From positions 1,860,001 to 1,924,000 of the forward strand of contig NZ_CP107546.1 of the NCBI RefSeq assembly GCF_025836995.1: 64,000 nucleotides of DNA. Reading direction: 5' to 3'. This document shows, in pieces, positions 28,139 to 36,773 of this stretch; the first letter of the stretch is position 1; each line of letters begins with the position of its first letter. The DNA is from Microbacterium sp. M28 (GTDB taxonomy: Bacteria > Actinomycetota > Actinomycetes > Actinomycetales > Microbacteriaceae). A program made the translations under genes and the position numbers. The notes beneath the pieces are model-generated. The model made no database searches. It saw nothing but the letters and a program-made list of their open reading frames with translations, and was not told the origin of the DNA.

Positions 28139-31100
28139 TCAGGCTCCGATCCGGGAGACGGCGATCGTGAAGGCGCCGCGGTTGGCGTACGTGCCCTTCT
28201 CGATCTCGGCGGTGAACTCGGCATCGTCCAGGCTGTCGCCTGCGCGTACCAGGCGGTGCTCCACCGCGAGGGTCTCCCCCGCGACATCCGCCGCCTCGAA
28301 CGCCGATTCGACGGCATCCGCGTCGTCGGCATCCGTGAAGAGCAGGCCAAGGCGGATCCGGTCGCTGACGTCGAAGCCGGCGTTCTTGCGCGTCTCCTGC
28401 ACCGCACGGATGACGTCGCGGGCCAGTCCCTCGGCCTCCAGCTCTGGCGTGGTCGCCGTGTCCAGCAGGACGAACCCGCCGGTCGGGACGATCGCGAGGG
28501 CCTCGCCCTCCGGACGGCCTATGGTCTCGAGAGCGAGTTCGTACTCGTGGGGCTCCAGGACGACCCCGTCAGCGGTCACGACGCCGTCGGACTCGGTCCA
28601 GAAGCCGTCCTTGGCCGCACGGATGACGCGCTGCACCTCCTTGCCGAGGCGGGGTCCGGCAGCGCGAGCGTTGACGCTCAGCCGGTGGCTGATGCCGTAC
28701 TCGCTCGCGGCGGTGGCGGTGAGCTGCACGAGCTCGACGCACTTGACGTTGAGCTCCTCGCGCAGGATGTCCTCGAACTGCCCGAGCGAGTCGGCCAGCG
28801 GGGTCACCACGGTCAGACGTGCCAGCGGCAGGCGTACGCGCAACTTCTCCTTCTTGCGGAGGGCGTTGCCGACACTGGACAGCTCGCGTACGGCATCCAT
28901 GGCGTCGCGGATCTCGTCCGCGGCCGGGAAGGCCGAGGCATCCGGCCAGTCCTGCAGGTGCACGCTGCGACCGCCGGTCAGGCCCTGCCACACGCGTTCG
29001 CTGATCAGCGGCACCAGCGGAGCTGCGACGCGGGACAGCGTCTCGAGGACCGTGTAGAGGGTGTCGAAGGCCTCACGGCTCTTCGGGTCCTCGGTCACGC
29101 CGGTCCAGAAGCGGTCGCGCGAACGGCGGATGTACCAGTTCGTGAGCGTCTCGGCGAAGTCGCGCAGGCGTCCAGCCGCCGTCGTGGAGTCGAGTCCCTC
29201 GAGATCGGCCTGGACCTCGCGCACGAGGTCGCCGAGCCGGGCGAGGATGTAACGGTCCAGGACGTCGGTGGAATCCGTGCGCCAGGATGCCTCGTAGCCG
29301 TCGCCCGAGGCGTTCGCGTACGTCGCGAAGAAGTACCAGGAGTTCCACAGCGGGAGCAGGAACTCGCGCACGCCGGCGCGGATGCCCTCCTCCGTCACGG
29401 CGAGGTTGCCGCCGCGGAGCACGGAACTCGCCATGAGGAACCAGCGCATCGCGTCGGAGCCGTCGCGGTCGAGCACCTCGGAGACGTCCGGGTAGTTGCG
29501 CAGCGACTTCGACATCTTGTACCCGTCGCTGCCGAGCACGATGCCGTGGCAGCTCACGCCCGTGAAGGCGGGGCGGTCGAACAGCGCGGTCGACAGGACG
29601 TGCATGACGTAGAACCAGCCGCGCGTCTGCCCGATGTACTCGACGATGAAGTCCGCCGGCGCGTGCGAGTCGAACCACTCCTGGTTCTCGAACGGGTAGT
29701 GCACCTGGGCGTACGGCATCGAACCCGAGTCGAACCACACGTCGAAGACGTCCTCGATGCGGCGCATCGTGCTCTTACCCGTGGGGTCATCAGGGTTCGG
29801 ACGGGTCAGGTCGTCGATGTACGGGCGGTGCAGGTCGATCTCACCCTCGGGGTTGCGCGGCAGCGTGCCGAAGTCGCGCTCGAGATCCTCCAGCGAGCCG
29901 TAGGCGTCGACGCGCGGGTACTCCGGGTCGTCGCTCTTCCAGATCGGGATCGGCGAACCCCAGTACCGGTTGCGGCTGATCGACCAGTCGCGCGCACCCT
30001 CGAGCCACTTGCCGAACTGCCCGTGCTTGACGTTCTCGGGGACCCACGTGATCTGCTCGTTGTTCGCGAGCATGTCGTCCTTGATGTCCGTGACCCGGAT
30101 GAACCAGCTCGACACGGCCTTGTAGATCAGGGGGTTCCGGCATCGCCAGCAGTGCGGGTAGGAGTGCTCGTAGCTCTGCAGGCGCAGCAGCTTGCCGCTC
30201 TCGCGCAGCAGTCGCACGAGCGGCGTGTTCGCGTCCATCCAGAGCTGGCCCGCGACGTCGGTCACGTTAGGGAGGAATCGTCCGCCGTCGTCCAGCGACA
30301 GGATCGTCGGGATGCCGGCCGCGTTGGTGACGCGCTGGTCGTCCTCACCGTAGGCGGGCGCCTGGTGGACGACTCCCGTGCCGTCCGAGGTCGTGACGTA
30401 GTCGTCCGCGAGCACGCGCCAGGCGTTCTCGGTGCCGTAGGTCGCGGTGTCGGTGTAGTAGTCGAAGGGCGGTTCGTACGCCAGCCCGGACAGCTCGCTG
30501 CCCACGACCGTGCGCTCGACGGCCTCGGATGCCGCGGCCGCGTCCTCGTAGCCGAGGTCCTTCGCATAACCGGCGAGCAGACCGGTGGCGAGCAGGAAGC
30601 GGCCCGTGCTGCCGTCGGCGGCGCCGTTCGGCCCCGCGGGCACGACCGCGTACGCGATCTCGGGTCCGACGGCGAGCGCCATGTTCGTCGGGAGGGTCCA
30701 GGGCGTGGTGGTCCACGCGAGGACGCGGACGCCGTCGAGGCCCTTCGCCTCGGCATCCGGACCCGTCAGGGGGAACGCGACCGTGACCGACGGGTCCTGA
30801 CGCATCTGGTAGACGTCGTCATCCATGCGCAGCTCGTGCGCGCTCAGCGGCGTTTCGTCGCGCCAGCAGTACGGCAGGACGCGATAGCCCTCGTAGGCGA
30901 GGCCCTTGTCGTACAGGGTCTTGAACGCCCACAGGACGCTCTCCATGTAGTTCAGGTCGAGCGTCTTGTACCCTCGGTCGAAGTCGACCCAGCGCGCCTG
31001 ACGGGTGACGTAGTCCTGCCACTCGCGGGTGTACGTCAGCACCGAGTTCTTCGCCTTCGCGTTGAAGACGTCGATGCCCATGTCCTCGATCTCGCTCTTC

Positions 31101-31444
31101 TCGGTGATGCCGAGCTGCTTCATCGCCTCGAGCTCGGCCGGAAGACCGTGGGTGTCCCATCCGAACACGCGATCGACCTTCTTGCCGAGCATGGTCTGGA
31201 AACGAGGGAACAGGTCCTTGGCGTAGCCGGTCAGCAGATGCCCGTAGTGCGGCAGGCCGTTGGCGAACGGCGGACCGTCGTAGAACACCCACTCATCCGC
31301 GCCTTCGCGCTGCGCGATCGAGGCACGGAAGGTGTCGTCCGTCTTCCAGAACTCCAGGATCTCCTGCTCGATCGCGGGCAGCCGGGGGCTGGGCGTGACG
31401 GAATCTGCGGCGGGGCCGAAGGCGGAAGGGCGTGGATAGGTCAT
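28139..31444 (-). CDS. ileS: Isoleucyl-tRNA synthetase
   Basis: 1101 residues, the long eukaryote-like class. The HIGH-type motif is PHYGHLLTG, the KMSKS motif is [11 protein letters not shown], and the editing domain and C-terminal anticodon-binding region are full length. This class is often naturally mupirocin-resistant, which I infer only from type. ATG 31444 begins [10 protein letters not shown]; the frame is open upstream but that sequence is the regulatory leader. It is controlled by the T-box upstream. Confidence 0.97.
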   Translation of the reverse strand: MTYPRPSAFGPAADSVTPSPRLPAIEQEILEFWKTDDTFRASIAQREGADEWVFYDGPPFANGLPHYGHLLTGYAKDLFPRFQTMLGKKVDRVFGWDTHGLPAELEAMKQLGITEKSEIEDMGIDVFNAKAKNSVLTYTREWQDYVTRQARWVDFDRGYKTLDLNYMESVLWAFKTLYDKGLAYEGYRVLPYCWRDETPLSAHELRMDDDVYQMRQDPSVTVAFPLTGPDAEAKGLDGVRVLAWTTTPWTLPTNMALAVGPEIAYAVVPAGPNGAADGSTGRFLLATGLLAGYAKDLGYEDAAAASEAVERTVVGSELSGLAYEPPFDYYTDTATYGTENAWRVLADDYVTTSDGTGVVHQAPAYGEDDQRVTNAAGIPTILSLDDGGRFLPNVTDVAGQLWMDANTPLVRLLRESGKLLRLQSYEHSYPHCWRCRNPLIYKAVSSWFIRVTDIKDDMLANNEQITWVPENVKHGQFGKWLEGARDWSISRNRYWGSPIPIWKSDDPEYPRVDAYGSLEDLERDFGTLPRNPEGEIDLHRPYIDDLTRPNPDDPTGKSTMRRIEDVFDVWFDSGSMPYAQVHYPFENQEWFDSHAPADFIVEYIGQTRGWFYVMHVLSTALFDRPAFTGVSCHGIVLGSDGYKMSKSLRNYPDVSEVLDRDGSDAMRWFLMASSVLRGGNLAVTEEGIRAGVREFLLPLWNSWYFFATYANASGDGYEASWRTDSTDVLDRYILARLGDLVREVQADLEGLDSTTAAGRLRDFAETLTNWYIRRSRDRFWTGVTEDPKSREAFDTLYTVLETLSRVAAPLVPLISERVWQGLTGGRSVHLQDWPDASAFPAADEIRDAMDAVRELSSVGNALRKKEKLRVRLPLARLTVVTPLADSLGQFEDILREELNVKCVELVQLTATAASEYGISHRLSVNARAAGPRLGKEVQRVIRAAKDGFWTESDGVVTADGVVLEPHEYELALETIGRPEGEALAIVPTGGFVLLDTATTPELEAEGLARDVIRAVQETRKNAGFDVSDRIRLGLLFTDADDADAVESAFEAADVAGETLAVEHRLVRAGDSLDDAEFTAEIEKGTYANRGAFTIAVSRIGA

Positions 31445-31674
31445 CGTGTCTCGCAGTGCTCGTGGTGGCGGATGCTGCTGCGAGGACGATCCCGTCGTGC
31501 GAAGGACCGCGGTACCACCCCGCGTGCGCCGCCTCACGGCGGGGCCACTCTCACTGCGGCGATGACGGGCCTGCCCCGCTCGGTTCTACTTGCGCCTGCA
31601 CGCGCTGAGCGTGCAGAAGCGTTCTTCCGAGAGCTCCCCGGTGATGGCCGGATCGATGCTTTGGTTCCATTCTA
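31445..31674 (-). promoter_or_regulatory. T-box riboswitch leader of ileS with its -10 box
   Basis: On the minus strand a -10 TAGAAT (31674-31669) starts a leader of about 215 bases. A short stem I contains GATCCGGCC then ATC (specifier, near 31645-31643) and ACCGGGGAGC...CTCGGAAGAAC. A second stem TGCACG/CGTGCA follows. The T-box sequence GGGTGGTACCGCGG lies at 31520-31507. An ATC specifier matches isoleucine. No terminator with a T run follows the T-box, so control of translation by an ultrashort stem I T-box, as known from actinobacterial ileS, is likely. Confidence 0.9.
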
Positions 31675-31740
31675 CGCGGGATCGGGACGGACGTGGTCGT
31701 GCGCTGCGACGCGGCGCCGCGACGGCGATGCGACGATCGA

Positions 31741-31828
31741 GCGCTTCGCGCGGAGATGTGCGCGAACTTCGGACGATCGAGGCGAATCGCTCCGGAGTTG
31801 GCGTACACGTCCGTCGCTGGCGCCCGCC
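31741..31828. repeat. 88-bp imperfect repeat, copy 1
   Basis: It begins GCGCTTCGCGCGGAGA and ends CTGGCGCCCGCC. It aligns along its whole length with the copy at 32798-32885, roughly 70% identical by eye. Internally CGGAGATGTGCGCGAACTTCGG is an imperfect inverted repeat of CCGGAGTTGGCGTACACGTCCG (17 of 22 matches), so the RNA or single strand can fold into a long hairpin. It lies about 22 bases beyond the stop of the DUF559 gene and before the ileS leader. Confidence 0.65.
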
Positions 31829-31850
31829 GTACCGGACTGGGCTTGTACCG

Positions 31851-32696
31851 TCAAGCCGCGAGGTGCAGACCTTGAGCCACCGCGCGCATGATGAGGTCTT
31901 GGACCGTCGCCCACTCGAACATCATCTGCGTGTAACTGATGCGGATCACGTGGTACCCCATGAGTCGCAGCTTGGCGTCGTGGCGGATGTCCTCACTGCG
32001 TTGATCTCCGACATGACTCGCGCCGTCGATCTGCAAGACGAGACGATCGCCGATGAGCGCGTCCACGCGGTGCCCTGCGATCCAGATCTGTGCCCGGATC
32101 GGCAGGCGCAGCCATCGCAAACGCGGCCGGAGGTACGTCTCGATCCCGGCGTCCGCGAACGGAGTCGCATCCGCCAGCAGTCTGCGCGCGGACGGTCTCC
32201 ATGGGTAGCGCGCGAGACCATCGAGCGTCACGAGACTCTGATTCAACGCGGATTCCCACGTCGCCAGCGCCTGTTCGTACGGCTCGCACTCCGCGACGAT
32301 CGCGAGGACGTTCTCGATCGGATCCTCGAGAGCGTCGGGCGAACGCGGTATCAGCGGCGCCGACCAGTGGATGTGCGCACGGTCCGGTCTCTCGCCCGAT
32401 CTGCGTGGATCCACTCCCACATGGAAGCGAACCGGATCCTCGTGGACCCACAGGCGCAGCCGCTTGGCCTGCGAGACGCAGGTGACGACCACCCCGGCGC
32501 GCGCAGCGGCGACCAGCACCGGATCCGCCCCGGGCACGGCGACCCATCCTCGTCGTACCCGTGTGAGCACCCCCGAGGCGACCGCAGCTTCGATGGCGCG
32601 CCGTCCCACTCCTCGCTCGGCGAGCCGGGCGACTCGGATGACTCCACCCAGACGCGTCGCCATGGCGGCGACCTCGAGGTCAGTGCGGGCTCTCAT
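31851..32696 (-). CDS. DUF559 domain protein (PD-(D/E)XK-like) with N-terminal helix-turn-helix
   Basis: 281 residues. The N-terminal 60 residues (TRLGGVIRVARLAERGVGRRAIEAAVASGVLTRVRRGWVAVPGA) look like the winged helix of AbiEi-type or HTH antitoxin proteins. The C-terminal 100 residues (AGHRVDALIGDRLVLQIDGASHVGDQRSEDIRHDAKLRLMGYHVIRISYTQM) are the DUF559 domain, a relative of very-short-patch repair endonucleases with Asp, the QIDG strand and a following basic helix. Such proteins are frequent orphans in actinobacteria, role unknown. The palindrome GTGCCCA-N3-TGGGCAC directly precedes the ATG. The gene is bracketed by two copies of an 88-bp repeat. Confidence 0.78.
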   Translation of the reverse strand: MRARTDLEVAAMATRLGGVIRVARLAERGVGRRAIEAAVASGVLTRVRRGWVAVPGADPVLVAAARAGVVVTCVSQAKRLRLWVHEDPVRFHVGVDPRRSGERPDRAHIHWSAPLIPRSPDALEDPIENVLAIVAECEPYEQALATWESALNQSLVTLDGLARYPWRPSARRLLADATPFADAGIETYLRPRLRWLRLPIRAQIWIAGHRVDALIGDRLVLQIDGASHVGDQRSEDIRHDAKLRLMGYHVIRISYTQMMFEWATVQDLIMRAVAQGLHLAA

Positions 32697-32713
32697 GTGC
32701 CCATTGTGGGCAC
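32697..32713 (-). promoter_or_regulatory. Perfect palindrome at the DUF559 gene start
   Basis: GTGCCCA-TTG-TGGGCAC lies with no gap before the start codon. On the coding strand its centre supplies CACAAT, six bases from the ATG, a poor but correctly placed -10 box. A leaderless promoter covered by an operator would allow autorepression by the N-terminal helix-turn-helix. Confidence 0.5.
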
Positions 32714-32797
32714 CAGCGCAGAGCGGAGAAGCCGCGAGAACACGGCGACCGTGGATAACCTCCACGAAGACCACCCTGTGCAGGGCGGGTCGCGCGG

Positions 32798-32885
32798 GCG
32801 CTTCACGCGGAGAAATACGCCAACGGCGGAGGCGTGAGTTGAATCGCTCCTCGGTTGGCGTACAACTCCGATTCTGGCGTACGCC
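32798..32885. repeat. 88-bp imperfect repeat, copy 2
   Basis: It begins GCGCTTCACGCGGAGA and ends CTGGCGTACGCC. Internal arms CGGAGAAATACGCCAAC (32809-32825) and GTTGGCGTACAACTCCG (32854-32870) are inverted with 14 of 17 matches around a 28-base loop, and the unit TGGCGTAN3CTCCG recurs. GGCGTACGCC at the end is itself a palindrome. The copy starts about 18 bases beyond the stop of the minus-strand VOC gene, in the same relation as copy 1 to the DUF559 gene. Confidence 0.65.
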
Positions 32886-32902
32886 CTGGCCGCGGCCCGG
32901 CC

Positions 32903-33592
32903 TCAGCCCTCGCGGTGGTAGCCGTGCAGGTCGTCCTGCACGCCGTTGACCCAGATCTCCGCGCCGCCGTCCGGATCGGGGATGCGGACGGTGCGCGTAT
33001 ACGCCTCGTCGATCACGGCAGCATCGAATCCGGCGTCCCGCAGCCGCGCCGCCAGCGCATCGATGTCGCCGCGTACCTCGAAGCTCAGCCCCATGCCCGG
33101 CGTCCCCGTGTGCAGTCCGACGGCACCTGCACGGCCTCGCAGATCGACCCAACCGCCCCGATCGGCCGCCAGTACGGGCCGCAGACCGAGGGCCGTGAGC
33201 ATCGCCCGCGGTTCGGCGAGATCGTCCTGGAACCAGATCGGCTGCACGCTGACCTCTCCGGTGCTCTCGACCGCCCCGGCCGACACGGTCACCGCGATCC
33301 CGGACGATGCTCGGACGGTCAGCATCTCCCCGACTCCGTCCATCGTGCTCCGGGAGACGTCGAAGGCGGAGAGCTCGGATGCCGCAGCATCCAGATCCTC
33401 GACCAACAGGTGGAGGTCGACCCGCCCTGGTGCGTGCTGGTCGGTGACCTCGTGCACGGCGAGCACCCCGTCGGCGTGGAACTCGCCCCACACAGGCGAC
33501 GGAGCGAACGGCGCCGCGAAGCCGAGCGCCCCGGCGAGCGCCCACCACCGCTCGGGTTCGCGGGTGTAGAGGATCTGCTGCACGACGGTCAT
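32903..33592 (-). CDS. VOC-fold protein, two modules
   Basis: 229 residues. Two glyoxalase-like halves are visible: [26 protein letters not shown] up to about residue 110 and [26 protein letters not shown]...[14 protein letters not shown] in the second. No clear metal triad can be assigned. It is translationally coupled to a 50-residue ribbon-helix-helix gene by an ATGA overlap. Substrate unknown. Confidence 0.75.
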   Translation of the reverse strand: MTVVQQILYTREPERWWALAGALGFAAPFAPSPVWGEFHADGVLAVHEVTDQHAPGRVDLHLLVEDLDAAASELSAFDVSRSTMDGVGEMLTVRASSGIAVTVSAGAVESTGEVSVQPIWFQDDLAEPRAMLTALGLRPVLAADRGGWVDLRGRAGAVGLHTGTPGMGLSFEVRGDIDALAARLRDAGFDAAVIDEAYTRTVRIPDPDGGAEIWVNGVQDDLHGYHREG

Positions 33593-33741
33593 CGCGTCTT
33601 CCCCTCGAGATACGCCCGCAACGCCGTCTCGACGAGTGCGGACAGGCTGGTGGACTCGTCGATCGCCCGGTGCTTCACGCTCCGCACGAGGTCCTGCGGC
33701 AGGTACACGTTGAACTGCACTTTCGGTTCGGATGCTTGCAT
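33589..33741 (-). CDS. Small ribbon-helix-helix (CopG/Arc-like) regulator
   Basis: 50 residues beginning [20 protein letters not shown]; the strand KVQFNVYLP followed by helices [27 protein letters not shown] is the ribbon-helix-helix pattern. Its stop overlaps the VOC start by four bases. TAAGTT (33753-33748) ends six bases before ATG 33741, so it is leaderless. A perfect 22-base dyad spans both the -10 box and the start codon, the expected place for autorepression. Related small proteins act as antitoxins, but its partner here is a VOC protein. Confidence 0.75.
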   Translation of the reverse strand: MQASEPKVQFNVYLPQDLVRSVKHRAIDESTSLSALVETALRAYLEGKTR

Positions 33742-33759
33742 GCTAGTAACTTAGCATGC
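33738..33759. promoter_or_regulatory. Operator dyad between the RHH-VOC operon and the beta-helix gene
   Basis: The perfect inverted repeat GCATGCTA-N6-TAGCATGC covers the minus-strand -10 box (TAAGTT) and start codon of the RHH gene. Each arm ends in the palindrome GCATGC. On the plus strand TAACTT (33747-33752) could also act as a -10 box. It is the likely binding site of the RHH protein. Confidence 0.7.
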
Positions 33760-33800
33760 AGACGCTCACGCCTGTCCGTGGCGGCGCATACGCTCGACGC

Positions 33801-34451
33801 ATGGCCCGCTCCTCCGAAACCCCCGCCGCGCCGCGCGTCTCGCCGCCGGATCTCCCCGACGCCCTGACACCGGCCGAGCCCGCACGCCGCGCAGATCTGC
33901 TCGCCTCGCGGCTCGCCCTGTCCGGAGACGTGGACCTGGCCCACTCGACGCTCGAGCAGTGCGTGGTGACCGCCGACGCGGACACCATCGACATGACCGG
34001 CGCCGACGTCATGGACGTCGATGTGACCGGCATCCGCGCGGCGTCGCTGAAGCTGCGGGATGCCGGCATCCGGCGCCTGCGGATCACCGGCGGGCGCATC
34101 GGCACGCTCGATCTGAGCACGACGCGGATCGGTGAGCTCGAGCTGCGGGATCTGCGCATCGATTTCCTCAACCTCGGCGCGGCGAAAGGCGCCGACATCC
34201 TCATCGCCGACTGCACCATCCGCGCCCTGGACATGCCGCAGGCGCAGCTCACGAGACTGCGATTCGACGGCTGCCGCAGCGACGAGGTCGACCCGCGCGG
34301 TCTGCGAGCGACCGACGTCGACCTCCGCGGTCTCGACGCGCTCGCCTACATGGACACGAACAGCCTGCGCGGTGCGACCCTCTCCACGTTCCAGGTGCAG
34401 CAACTGGCCCCGGCCCTGGCCGCGGGTGTCGGCATCGACGTGCGGGACTGA
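33801..34451 (+). CDS. Pentapeptide-repeat-like right-handed beta-helix protein
   Basis: 216 residues. After a Pro/Ala-rich N-terminus, residues about 45-190 are a series of short strands with regularly spaced Leu, Ile, Val and Asp (DTIDMTGADVMDVDVTGIRAA, LRITGGRIGTLDLSTTRIGE), in the style of pentapeptide-repeat and related beta-helices. No catalytic residues are seen. TACGCT at 33789-33794 ends six bases before ATG 33801 (leaderless); an ATG at 33756 lies inside the operator of the divergent gene and is less likely. Function unknown; some such proteins mimic DNA, which cannot be claimed here. Confidence 0.7.
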   Translation: MARSSETPAAPRVSPPDLPDALTPAEPARRADLLASRLALSGDVDLAHSTLEQCVVTADADTIDMTGADVMDVDVTGIRAASLKLRDAGIRRLRITGGRIGTLDLSTTRIGELELRDLRIDFLNLGAAKGADILIADCTIRALDMPQAQLTRLRFDGCRSDEVDPRGLRATDVDLRGLDALAYMDTNSLRGATLSTFQVQQLAPALAAGVGIDVRD

Positions 34452-34464
34452 GCAGGCCGCACGG

Positions 34465-35964
34465 TCAGGGCTGCACCGACGCGGCCAGCAGCTCCCGCGT
34501 GAACGGATGCTGCGGCGCCACGAACACGTCGGCGACGGCGCCCTGCTCCACCACGACGCCGTCCTTCATCACGAGCACGTCGTCCGCGACCGCGGCGATC
34601 ACGTCGAGGTCGTGCGAGATGAACACCATCGTGAGCCCCCGTTCGCGCTGAAGGCGCAGCAGCAGCGCGAGCACGCGCTCTCGGACCGTCGGATCGAGCG
34701 CGGACACCGGCTCGTCCAGGACGAGGACATCCGGTTCAGCCGCCAGGGCTCGCGCGATCGCCGCGCGCTGCCGCTGGCCACCGGACAGAGCCGCGGGGCG
34801 ACGCGCAGCCAGCTGCGGGTCGAGATCCACCTCCTCGAGCAGCCGAGCGACCCGATCGCCGCGTCGATTCCGCGGCACGCCTGCCGCCTCCAGGGCTTCG
34901 CGCAGCGACCGGCCGACGCTCCAGCGCGGGTCGAACGCTCCCAGCGGATTCTGGTGCACGAACTGGACACGATGCTCGCCGTGCCACACCAGGGTTCCCG
35001 CATCCGGGCGCTCGACACCGAGGATCATGCGGGCGAGCGTCGTCTTTCCGGATCCGGATTCGCCGACGATGCCGAGCGTGCGTCCTCGGCCCACCGAGAA
35101 CGAGGCATCCGCCACAGCCGGGATGTCGTCGAACTGCTTCGAGACTCCCAGAGCGGAGAGCACCGCCTCATCCGCTGCACCGGACGCCACCCGCGGCCGG
35201 TGCTGCGTCGCGGCGACGAGCGCCTTCGTGTAGTCCTCGCGAGGAGCGTCGAGGATCTGCTCGACGGAACCCTCCTCCACGACACGGCCGGCGCGCATCA
35301 CGATGACCCGATCGGCGACCCGTCGCACGGCCGCGAAGTCGTGACTGATGAACAGCACGGCCGTGCCGGAGTCGGCGATGTCGCGCAGCAGATCGAGCAC
35401 ACGCGCCTGGACGGTCGCATCCAGCGCGGTCGTCGGCTCATCGGCCACCAGGACGGTCGGGGATCCGGCGAGCGCCGATGCGATCAGCGCTCGCTGGCGC
35501 AGCCCACCGGAGAGCTCATGGGGGTACTGCTCGGCTCGGCGCTCGGCATCCGGCATCCACACCCGCTCCAGAAGGCTGCGGACCCTCTCGCGCGTGGCCT
35601 CGCCACGCAAGGCCGGCTCGTGCAGGCGCAGCGGTTCTGCGATCTCGGCACGGATCCTCTGCAGCGGGTCCAGCGACACGAGCGCGTCCTGCGAGACCAG
35701 GGCGATCGTGTCCCCGCGCAACCGCCGCCAGGCGCGCTCGTCGAGTCGGCGCGCGTCGGTCCCCGCCACGTCCAGCTTCTCCGCGGTCACGACGGCGTCG
35801 GACGGCGTCAGGCCGAGCATCGCCCGCGCGGTGAGCGTCTTGCCCGCCCCGGATTCCCCGACGATCGCGACGCACTGGCCCGACTCCACGGCGAACGAGA
35901 CGCCGTCGACGACCGTCCGCGCTCCGAACGCGACCCGCAGCCCGCGTACCTCCAGCACCGTCAT
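34465..35964 (-). CDS. ABC transporter ATP-binding protein, two fused ATPase domains (peptide/opine type)
   Basis: 499 residues made of two complete ATPase domains. Domain 1 has Walker A GESGAGKT and signature LSGGLRQRA, domain 2 has GESGSGKTT and LSGGQRQRA, each with a Walker B LVADEP or LVLDEP. It combines the roles of DppD and DppF in one chain. It overlaps the permease gene by four bases (ATGA) and closes the transporter operon. Confidence 0.93.
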   Translation of the reverse strand: MTVLEVRGLRVAFGARTVVDGVSFAVESGQCVAIVGESGAGKTLTARAMLGLTPSDAVVTAEKLDVAGTDARRLDERAWRRLRGDTIALVSQDALVSLDPLQRIRAEIAEPLRLHEPALRGEATRERVRSLLERVWMPDAERRAEQYPHELSGGLRQRALIASALAGSPTVLVADEPTTALDATVQARVLDLLRDIADSGTAVLFISHDFAAVRRVADRVIVMRAGRVVEEGSVEQILDAPREDYTKALVAATQHRPRVASGAADEAVLSALGVSKQFDDIPAVADASFSVGRGRTLGIVGESGSGKTTLARMILGVERPDAGTLVWHGEHRVQFVHQNPLGAFDPRWSVGRSLREALEAAGVPRNRRGDRVARLLEEVDLDPQLAARRPAALSGGQRQRAAIARALAAEPDVLVLDEPVSALDPTVRERVLALLLRLQRERGLTMVFISHDLDVIAAVADDVLVMKDGVVVEQGAVADVFVAPQHPFTRELLAASVQP

Positions 35965-36773
35965 GCCCGCCGCCCTTCGGCGCTCGCACGCAGGGTGCGC
36001 CCCACGATGGTCACCGCGATCACGGTGAGCGTGATCGCGATGCCAGGGAACACCGAGATCCACCAGGCCTGGCCGAGCACATTGCGCCCGCCGGCGAGCA
36101 TGAGTCCCCACTCCGGCGTCGGCTCGGTCGGACCGAGTCCGAGGAAGCTGAGCCCGGCGGCGGCGAGGATGCTGGAGCCGACGCCGATCGTCGCGAGCAC
36201 GCTCAGCGAACCGAGGACCCCCGGAACGACATGTCGGGTGAACGCGCGCAAAGGGGGCACTCCGAGGATGCGCGCGGCTTCGACGTGCTCGGCCAGGCGC
36301 AGCGTCCGCGTCTGCACCCTGGCCAGCCGCACGTACACGGGGATCGCCGCGAGCGTGACCGCGATGGCGACGTTGATGGGCCCGGGTCCGAGTATCGCCA
36401 CCACCACCAGCGCGATGAGGAACTCGGGGAACGCCATCAGCACGTCGTTGAGCCGCATGAGTCCGGAATCGACGACCCGTGGGGACGCGCCGGAGAGCGA
36501 TCCGATCAGGAGTCCCACCGCGAGAGCGACGGCGGTCGCCAGCAGACCGATTCCGACCGAGCGCGCCGCACCGTGCACGACCCGCGAGTACACGTCCCGG
36601 CCGCTCTGATCCGTGCCGAACAGATGCTCGGCGCTCGGTGGCAGCAGCGTCGAGCGCACATCCACCTGCAGCGGGTCATGCGTCGCGAGCACCCCTGGCA
36701 CGAGAGCGGCGAGCGCGACGCACACGAGCACAGCGACGGCGACCGACAGGAGCACCCTACGCGCGGCGTTCAT
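35961..36773 (-). CDS. ABC transporter permease, DppC-like
   Basis: 270 residues with six membrane helices. LLPPSAEHLFGTDQSGRDVYSRVVHGAARS is the conserved N-terminal block of DppC/OppC permeases, and the EAA loop reads EAARILGVPPLRAFTRHVVPG. ATG 36773 overlaps the upstream permease stop by four bases. It forms the channel with the DppB-like partner. Confidence 0.93.
   Translation of the reverse strand: MNAARRVLLSVAVAVLVCVALAALVPGVLATHDPLQVDVRSTLLPPSAEHLFGTDQSGRDVYSRVVHGAARSVGIGLLATAVALAVGLLIGSLSGASPRVVDSGLMRLNDVLMAFPEFLIALVVVAILGPGPINVAIAVTLAAIPVYVRLARVQTRTLRLAEHVEAARILGVPPLRAFTRHVVPGVLGSLSVLATIGVGSSILAAAGLSFLGLGPTEPTPEWGLMLAGGRNVLGQAWWISVFPGIAITLTVIAVTIVGRTLRASAEGRRA

Noticed and set aside
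28256..31891. A 1211-codon open frame antisense to ileS
   Set aside because: It mirrors the ileS reading frame, has the Arg/Val/Asp-rich composition of GC-driven antisense frames and no recognisable domain.
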